DNA of 64,000 nucleotides from Petunia secreta. Lineage: Eukaryota; Streptophyta; Magnoliopsida; Solanales; Solanaceae. The DNA lies in NCBI GenBank assembly GCA_029990175.1, contig JARKIP010000065.1, forward strand, positions 1,279,001 through 1,343,000. Reading direction: 5' to 3'. Both the position numbers and the translations under genes were made by a program. Under the pieces are notes generated by a model. That model was not told the DNA's origin, did not search any database, and was given only the letters and a program-made list of their open reading frames with translations. Shown piece after piece: positions 56,569 to 64,000 of the stretch (positions are counted from its first letter, which is position 1; each line of letters opens with the position of its first letter).

Positions 56569-56643
56569 ACCTCTCTCAAAGGGTCTCTTCGAATCTCGAA
56601 CAGTGTTGGCATTTGTTTGGTTAGGACTCTTCCATTCTTTTCC

Positions 56644-57210
56644 TCAGTTCAAAGGAGCAGAAGTAGTGACTCCTCGATACCGATTTGCCTTATCGTCCTT
56701 TACCAATTTCTCAGCTTCAGTAGCAGCTTCGAACAGATCTTCCAATGTGTGGTACACGTGTAGCCTCAATTGAGATGACACATCCCGAGCCAAGCCATTT
56801 TTGAATCGGATAGTGGCTTGCTCTTCATCTTCTACCAGATCAAGATTCAATCGAACTCTTTCGAACTCATCATGATACTCTTGGACTGACTTGGACCCTT
56901 GCTTTAACTCATAGAGCTTTTGTAATTGAGTTTGTTTGTACTTGGCACTTAAATACTTAGCATCCATTGCTCTCTTCAACTGTGGCCAAGTAATGACTTC
57001 GGGATAGGCATTCCTTCGTCTATGCCTTTTGTCAGCTTCCCACCATGTAGATGCATACGCTTCGAACGAAGCAATGGCATGGGCAGCTTTTCTCTCATCG
57101 GTCATCTCATTGGTTTCGAAGATTCGCTCCATTTTAAGCTTCCATTCAAGATATTCATCCGGATCACTAGTTCCTTTAAAGGGTGGAATAGTGATCTTGA
57201 CACTGCTCAA
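56644..57210 (-). pseudogene. CHR-2 Gag capsid-like domain
   Basis: A 188-codon frame typical of the retrotransposon Gag family: YLEWKLKMERIFE, then ASTWWEA, ITWPQLKRAMDAKYLSAKY, LKQGSKSVQEYHDEF and RFKNGLARDV. It ends at TGA 56644-56646; the reading stays in frame with the downstream knuckle and pol. The same TGA is found in CHR-1. Confidence 0.85.
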
Positions 57211-57813
57211 GTTTGAGTCTCGAACACCACGAACTTGTTCGGGATACTCATCATAGCGATCATCAGCCTCACGCTAAATATGTCGTTCAACATTTGCGCC
57301 TCGGCCTCGACCTCAGAAATTTCCACGACCTCGGTGAGCTTGCATTCGTTGGGCGAATGGCTACTCATAATCAGGTTCGGCATCAGGAAATTCTCCTTCA
57401 TCCACCTATTCGTCAATGACCTCAATTTGTCTTCGGGCCATTGGAAGTGGTATTCTTTCACTTCGGGGAATGCCCAAGTGTTGATTCTCATCTTGGGGAT
57501 TGCCCAAGTGTTGTTGTGTTTGGGGATTGCCCAAAACTTCTCTTCAAATTTCCTCGCTTTTCAATTGATGTTGTCGAATAAGCTCAGCATACAGCTCAGG
57601 TTTCATCGGAGTGGAGTTTCTAGTTCCAGCGCCGGACCCAGGTAAGGCCACGGACACACTTCCTTGCTCGAGTTGAGCTACTCGAGCACTCACTCCTCTT
57701 ACTTCGGCACTGATGCCTTGTATCGCAGCCATGGGATCGGCTAACGACACTTCGGGCTTCTCAATGCCTTTGCCATTGCCTCCATTCCCAGCCATGGTAC
57801 CTGCACGAATCAA
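57211..57813 (-). pseudogene. CHR-2 Gag N-terminal region, broken
   Basis: Begins MIRAGTMAGNGGNGKGIEKP (the second Met is the likely start, by comparison with CHR-1). A region with GNPQ-type repeats follows, then an Arg/Gly-rich stretch. Stops at about 57544 and frame changes near 57270 break it. Confidence 0.7.
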
Positions 57814-58988
57814 AGACCAAACAAATGTTAAGGTTAGAATTCACCTCACACACTCCCTCACCTTTGATGGGTGGCACTCGGGTCCACTCAATTTAGGGGT
57901 TCGGTTTTGGTCACTCAAGAACTTGCAGCCAATGGCTTCTCGGTTGATCAACTTCTCTCAGTTCCTTCGAATTTGACAAGTTAGAATGTCTCCTTCGGGA
58001 TGAGTGAGTTGATTTGACTCTATGGAACAGACGCTATTTACTCTGTGCTTCGGGAAGTCAAAGAATTTTCTACGAAAGTTGGACTTCGGTCACCCCACGC
58101 ACGAGTTCCTATAAGCTCAAATGAGTTCGTACGACCTCGAGTAGGAAGAATTACTCAAAAGATCCACTAACTAGATTTATCGAACACAAGAAAAGTGGAA
58201 TCCTAGGAGAATCTACCCTTTGATTCCTCTTCGGAATCTTTCGAACACACCAACTCTTATCCGTACAAGAGTGGTCCCTCCTTGGTACGGATAGGGCTTT
58301 ACCTTATCCAATTCCCTTTTGTAGCCGACAAATTTTCTCCTGGGGTTTTGATCTCTACACTTTACCCCTTTCTTCTTCAATGGAACAGTGAAGGTTTTGC
58401 TCCGGTGTACGGACAACGTTAACCTCGTTCACTGACCACGAGTTTGTAACAGAATTTGGGTTACTTCTTTCAACTCCGGTTCTAACAATAACGGAGGAAA
58501 TCAGTTCAAGTTCTTCGAGCTAAGAACCAGCTCGTTCGTATTCGTACACTGTTACAAATCGTAACAAATTTCCCGTGTACGGACGACAGATCAAACATAG
58601 AACTTTGAAATTTAAGCACCAAACAAACCCAAATCACTCAAGAACCACCAGTCTTCATCGGCAACAACCAAGACACGCTGGGGTTCGAGTTCAATCACCA
58701 CTAAGCTCAAACAGTCCAAAATTTCACCAAGAAACCCTAGTCACGAATGTTGTACGTCGGGTACTCGTTGGAATCAGGAAACAATGGTGAACAAGAATCG
58801 ATGGTTGTTTAATCCAAACAACCAACAATCAATCACAATTTTTGAATTTTCTTTTTCTACCTTTTTTTTTTTTTTTTTTCGGTTGTAAACACCACAGCAA
58901 CAACAATCTACAACAAGGAAGAAAGCTGAAACTGGAGACACAAGCATGAATATAATGAACAAGATTTGAGGTTGTAAGAACAAACTCA
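57814..58988 (-). other. CHR-2 5' leader
   Basis: About 1.2 kb of non-coding leader between the primer site and Gag. It includes a poly-T run at about 58863-58880. No coding function was seen. Confidence 0.7.
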
Positions 58989-59006
58989 AACCTTGCTCTG
59001 ATACCA
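58989..59006 (-). other. CHR-2 primer binding site (initiator tRNA-Met)
   Basis: Minus strand TGGTATCAGAGCAAGGTT, 3 bases from the LTR. Confidence 0.88.
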
Positions 59007-59009
59007 AGA

Positions 59010-59735
59010 TGGTGCAAGCAAACCCGAAGGAATAGCTAGACACGAAACGCGGAAAACAACAAGGAAATAAAAGATAGAAGCAAGACAAAACTTGCTTCGA
59101 TTCGAAAGAACAGTGAGGAACTTGTCTCAAGCTCGATCGAATGAAGGTCAAGAATCACCTATACTAAGCAACAATCCTCAAGAAAGACATGCTTCTTGCA
59201 AATTGAATGACCAAGAAGAAAATGTTCAAACGAATAACACCGATTGAAACAAGTTCTTTAAAAAGCCCACGTCGGGGTTCGGCTCCATCGGAGACTCACA
59301 ATATCACTTGCTATGTTTTTCATACAACTTCCATAATTGCTGACAAATGAAATGAAAATGGAGTATTTATAAACTATGCTAAAGATAAACCGGTAAATAG
59401 TCACAAGTGACTAATAAAAACAAGCCACGCAGGGCTGAGCTAAGTGTGTGTTCGGCAGCCTCGACTTCGGTGAGTGGTTGCTTGCTCGAACTCATTTGTC
59501 CTCGGACGCTCACTTGACTTCGAACACAATTTGTTGGTTTTCGGTCACTTTGTTCTCGGGCTCAAATTTGAAGATGACGCCTTCGGTTCTTGAGCCCGGC
59601 CACTCAGCTTCGGAGCAATTGCTTTCCTTCGACCAGGCCAAGTGAATGTGAACATCGTGCAGCAGCTTGGCTTGGCTTCGTGTCATTGGCCTCGGTGGGG
59701 CGAACACTTGATCAACACGTGTTCGGGCTGCATCA
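59010..59735 (-). repeat. CHR-2 5' LTR (right on plus strand)
   Basis: Same borders and length as the left LTR; keeps CGA where the left LTR has the stop-making TGA. Confidence 0.92.
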
Positions 59736-59740
59736 ATAAT

Positions 59741-60289
59741 TCTTTAGGCTTTTTTTACACATTATACCCATTGACTTGATAAATATTAGCTGACATACCC
59801 ATATGAGAATTACATACCCATCCCCCAGTAATAATTATCACTATTTTCACATCCCACTAATTTCCAAGTCATTTCAAGCAGAAATTTTTGCTAGCGGTAC
59901 CTAGTGTTGTTGTCGGCGATCCACCCACCCATAATTGGCCCAGCTGAGTTGCAATATGAGTCATGACGCCATCAATTTCCTCGATTCTGATTGCTTTTCC
60001 CTTTATCCGGGGTCGGATATAATGGATTCCTTCTTTCTGTCCTGACTAGAGGATTCACGATTTTATCACTGGATTTTAATCTCTGTTGTCGATAAATGTT
60101 ATGGAATTTCACGATTTTGTTATGGAATTTTGATAGTTTTAAGTGCACCTTAAATGTAGGACAATTCCAATGAGATGTGAGATGTGGGTCTGGTGGCGGA
60201 GGAAACTGAGATGTAAGAGTGATGCTGCCATCTTAATTGTTACTTGTAGGGTAGGAGTAGGAATGATGTTGTGACTTTCTACCATTATT
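59741..60289. other. AT-rich flank, no gene seen
   Basis: Right flank of CHR-2. No domain-bearing frame and no resolved repeat. Confidence 0.5.
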
Positions 60290-60294
60290 TTTTT

Positions 60295-60600
60295 TTATAT
60301 AGTATACCTTTTTGGTATACAATTACACTCTTCTAGTATACACTTTTTAGTGTTTGTATTGAAGTATGAACTGTGAACTGCTATCGAATAAATTAATAAT
60401 TTGATTTTAATAGTTTTTAATACAGTATACCTATTTGGTATATCGTATACTCTTGTAGTATACAGTTTTTAGCGTTTGAATCAAACTGATATCGGATAAA
60501 TTGATGGTTCGATTTTTGTCATTTTAAATAAAGTATATATTTTTGGTATACCGTATACTCTATTATACCTTTTGTTTGGGTAGAAGAGTGTGGGCTACTA
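60295..60600. repeat. 110-120 bp repeat with TATACC/GGTATA palindromes
   Basis: Three diverged units starting near 60301, 60424 and 60532, each with a GTATACC...GGTATAC-type core followed by an AAATTGATGG-type tail. Confidence 0.65.
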
Positions 60601-61480
60601 TCGATTAAATGGATTCTTCGCTTTATGGTATACTTTTATCCAAAATTATACATGTGGGGTTACACTTTCATTGTATACCTTTATGATATACTCTTTTTTA
60701 TAGTGTATACGTTCATGGTATACTTTTATCCAATACTGTACATGTATAAACTAAGGTGGGCGGGGTTAACTGTATACCTTTATGGTATACTCTCTTTTCC
60801 ACTATATATCTTTATGGTGTACTTTTATCCAAAATTAGTGGTGTAAATTAGGTGTGGTGGTGGTAGAATTTACTGTACACCTTTATGATATACTTTTTTT
60901 TATATACCTTTATGGTGTACTTATATCCAAAACTCCACATACGTAAATTAAGGGAGGTACAATTTCACTATATACCTTTATAATATACTTTCTTTTCCAC
61001 TGTATACCTGTATGGTATATTCCTATCCAAAACTAGTGGCGTAAATTAGGTGTGCTAATGGTACAATTATATTGTATACTTTTATGGTATACTCTCTATT
61101 TTATTTTGTATTTTTATGGTACAGTTATACTGTATACTTTTATGGTATTCTCTCTATTTTACTCTCTACTTCCAAAACTCAACATATGTAAATAAGGGGG
61201 TTACATTTACACTGTATATATTTATAGTATATTCTCTTTTCCACTATATAAATTTATGGTATACTTCTATCAAAAACTAGTGGCGTAAATTAGTGTTGGT
61301 GGTATAGTTGTATATCTTTATGGTATACTCTCTTTTTACTATATACCTTTATAGTATACTTATATCCAAAAATGTACATGAGGTGCATTTTACACTGTAT
61401 ATCTTTTATATTGGGATATTATAATCTATTTTCTACTGTATACTTTTATGATATACTTCTATTCATAATTTTACAAGCAT
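60600..61480. repeat. Palindromic minisatellite, period about 95 bp
   Basis: About nine diverged units; the marker TTATCCAAAA recurs near 60637, 60727, 60827, 60927, 61024, 61268 and 61365. Most units hold the core GTATACCTTTATGGTATAC, a 7-bp stem with a 5-base loop. The short plus-strand frame at 60625-60846 is only a reflection of the repeat. Confidence 0.8.
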
Positions 61481-63060
61481 AAATTAAGTAGAAGAGAAAT
61501 TAAGTGTTAGCTGAAAGACCAAAAAGGAAAAAGAAAAAAAAGAAAAGAAAATAAAAAAACATGAACTGGTACAACATGTATACATTAATAATTAATTAAT
61601 TGGTAATGATTCAAACAGTCGGTCGGTGAGAATTCCTGTGAAAATGTTCTGTGTCAAACAAAGACGAAGAGATATGTAAATCAGAATTCTATAAACTAGA
61701 CAACACCCATTTCAATCCCTTCTTTGCTTCATCCATTTCTTTTTCATCTTTTTTCATCCGATTTTGGTATTGAAAGAATTTTTTTGAAGCTCCGACAGCA
61801 ATTTCTACCACGACGCGTTCTGCAACTACCGGAGATGAGCCGCCATTAGTTCTCCACTTCGCCGTTCGATCATGTAATTTGTTGATGGTGATTTTGGGGT
61901 GGTTTAAAAGGTAGAAGCAAATGAGTACTGTGGGTAAATATTATTTGGGTATGTCGGGTAATTAGAAAAGTGTGGATAGGATCGGATAATTTCTTTGCCT
62001 TGAATGAGTATTTTTGTAAGTGACTCAATTCTTTATTAGCCAATTTCTTATTCTAAAAGATAAAGTCATGTGTTGGCCATACAGTTGTACCAAAGGAGCA
62101 TTTACGTTTGAATAACATACTTTAGCCATCAAGCATGCCTTGATTCTGTATGGACCTCTCAGACATTGAAGATATAGCAATGTCGTATTACATCAACATT
62201 TAGCAAGACTATTTAGTTTTCAATGCTTGGAATTTTTTAAGTGATGCAACTTTTACTTTTCGCTAATTCGAACACAGTTATTGATGTGTATGACGAGATA
62301 TCCTATTGAATCACATCAAAGGTTTTTGAGCATCTCAATTTGGTTTGACGTTAGTGGGAAATGTCATACACATAAAAAGAAATTATTAATTGACTCTTGA
62401 AATTTACACCAAATCATATTAGTCTACTATGGTGTGTATTACTTAACTATGATTAGTGATAAATATGCAAATATAAGACAAGCGGCATGTATTATATTTA
62501 TCACTTAAATGACGGATTATTTTTCACGTAAAACCAACTAGCTGGATCCTTTGACATCAAATCTTTCATACCCTCTTCCCAATAATTCCCCCTGATTTCT
62601 CCCAAATAGTTAAAAGTTTTAGAGCTGGGGAGACTATACGTATTTATATTACAAATGAAATTGCTCTACTCATCTTATAAACTAAGACATTCCTGTAGAA
62701 CGGTAATGCAGCATGAATTAACTTGTGAATGATCTATATTAGACTAACTACGTGAGGCCAGATCAACAAATAAGTGAAGATTCCTGTGGTCTCCCTCCAC
62801 CTCTGGTCCAAAATATTGGTTTCTTTGGATGCTAAATTAAATTTCCATTCAAAATATTTGACGTTTGAAAAGATAAGTTATTGCTTTAGTCAGTGAAATG
62901 TTAGCTAAAGAGATGTTTAAGGGAGGGAAAAAATGATAGTGTAATGTCTTTTTAAGAGGTGCGCAAAAATAATAAAATATATATGGATCATTGAGAGTAT
63001 TGATATTTGTCATTTTTTTGTCAAAGTGCAAAATATATTTCTAGCCTTGGCAGTTGGCAC
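61481..63060. other. Non-coding AT-rich region
   Basis: Nothing beyond an A/G-rich stretch near 61510-61560 was seen. No gene could be supported. Confidence 0.5.
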
Positions 63061-63902
63061 CTCTGTTTTAAAAGACTCGCACGGGGACTCGCCCCGGGGC
63101 GGGGCACTAGCAAAACGCCTTGAGACTCTCGTACGGGGCTTAGATCCGTGAGACTTACGCCTCAAGCGCCCGACGATGCGCCCAGAGCACGCCCAACGCC
63201 CAACGCTCGAAAATTACCTTATTGAACCTATGCAAAGATCTGTCCAATTCCCTAATTAAGATTGTTCATCCACAATTTTCTTTAAAAATGAAGTTATATT
63301 CATCTATAGAAATTCAAAAATTGCGTATAACTCAATTAACGAGACATAATATTACATGTATTATAATTAAGAATATCATAAGGATGAATATCATCTGTAT
63401 ACTTAATCTAAAAAAGTATAGCCGCTGTTTATAGCATCACTACTTGTTGGTCTTCATGTTTTATTTCAGTCACTCAAAATTGTTAGACTTCAATTATTTT
63501 GCAATTTAGTAGAAATTTTATATTTATCAATGAAGAATTAATGTTTTAAATTATAATAGTAATAAATTTTTATTGTTTATTCACTTTTTATCGTAACAAA
63601 TTTTTATTTTTAATTGTTTAAAAGTTAAGGCCTTATGGTTTATTTGTATCTCATAAAAACTGTAACATTATTCAATTTATTACCATTGTTAAAAAAGTTA
63701 GATCTTCTGTTTCTATAATTTTTTTTCTTATTTTTAATTTTTTTGTACTTTTGATATTTTTTTGGCTCATTATGCTATTTTATTGATTTAAAATTAATTA
63801 AAAAATAAGATCCATGGGACTTACGCCCCACGTCTCGAAACTTACGCATCGCCTCATTATAAGTGAAACGCTTCGCCTCACGTCCCGCCTTTTAAAACAT
63901 TG
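63061..63902. mobile_element. Non-autonomous hAT-like element (842 bp)
   Basis: A perfect 8-bp TSD GTTGGCAC (63053-63060 and 63903-63910) flanks ends CTCTGTTTTAAAAG and CTTTTAAAACATTG, which are inverted copies over about 10 bp. GC-rich subterminal stretches (63075-63200 and 63815-63890) with GACTTACGCC surround an AT-rich core. It encodes nothing. An 8-bp TSD is characteristic of hAT transposons. Confidence 0.75.
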
Positions 63903-63910
63903 GTTGGCAC

Positions 63911-64000
63911 CCAGAACTTTAATTCTAACAGGAAAATAAGAAGTTGAAATGATTTAGAAAGACAGTGGAGCCCTTTCCCTAGAATGGGAGGTCACTAACT
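63911..64000. other. Window end, nothing seen
   Basis: Short flank after the hAT-like element with no feature. Confidence 0.5.

Larger units (their letters stand above)
52241..59735 (-). mobile_element. CHR-2: nearly complete chromovirus (Ty3/gypsy, CRM-like)
   Basis: Two 726-bp LTRs (52241-52966 and 59010-59735) are flanked by TSD ATAAT (52236-52240 and 59736-59740). Total length is 7495 bp. The initiator-tRNA-Met primer site and the polypurine tract give minus orientation. The order is Gag, CCHC knuckle, protease, RT, RNase H and integrase. The LTRs differ at roughly 20 sites by eye, about 3 percent, pointing to an insertion of the order of a million years at commonly used plant rates (rough inference). 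The integrase frame extending into the LTR supports the CRM lineage. Confidence 0.94.

Noticed and set aside
54157..57210. Endogenous pararetrovirus as an alternative for the RT-bearing region
   Set aside because: LTRs, TSD, initiator-Met primer site, polypurine tract and an integrase after RNase H identify a Ty3/gypsy chromovirus.
1..64000. CRISPR arrays, bacterial operons, riboswitches
   Set aside because: The sequence is plant nuclear DNA; the direct repeats seen are LTRs or minisatellites without CRISPR spacing.

Overview
This is a stretch of plant nuclear DNA. The signs are spliced GT-AG introns, LTR retrotransposons of lineages known only from plants, Stowaway-type MITEs and a plant MYB-CC transcription factor. 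The style of the small repeats (Stowaway relics, a SINE-like piece) suggests Solanaceae. That family assignment rests on recall, not on a search. About four fifths of the window is transposon sequence and only one ordinary host gene can be supported.

Layout. (1) 1-15824: a head-to-tail array, LTR-internal-LTR-internal-LTR plus a partial unit cut by the window start. It belongs to a small Athila-like Ty3/gypsy element that encodes only Gag and an aspartic protease; reverse transcriptase, RNase H and integrase are absent. (2) 15825-18779: non-coding flank with MITE relics and a CCA-rich tract. (3) 18785-41863: an old chromovirus (called here CHR-1, minus strand, TSD CATCC) broken by two nested insertions. 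One is a large non-coding Tat/Ogre-like element (20415-30255, plus strand, TSD CTCGG). The other is a 5.65-kb element (called here ORF934 element, 34570-40220, minus strand, TSD AGATC) that carries one intact 934-codon ORF of unknown function. (4) 41869-52235: a host island with a PHR1/PHL1-type MYB-CC gene (coding exons 46621-50762) and small transposons in its introns and flanks. (5) 52241-59735: a second, younger and more complete chromovirus of the same family (CHR-2, minus strand, TSD ATAAT). (6) 59741-64000: AT-rich non-coding DNA with a palindromic minisatellite and a non-autonomous hAT-like element (63061-63902, 8-bp TSD GTTGGCAC).

How the parts relate. CHR-1 and CHR-2 carry the usual Gag, protease, RT, RNase H and integrase domains, all with breaks. 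Their integrase frame runs on into the 3' LTR, as described for the CRM chromovirus lineage. The ORF934 element has the same initiator-tRNA-Met primer site and almost the same PPT-proximal sequence as the CHR family, but its single protein keeps only a protease-like fold whose active-site Asp appears lost. It therefore looks like a non-autonomous partner that borrows chromovirus machinery. The Athila-like array and the Tat-like element also lack enzymes and must have moved in trans. The MYB-CC gene sits between two chromovirus LTRs in direct orientation.

All boundaries were found by reading aligned repeats and TSDs by eye. Lineage names come from motif recall.
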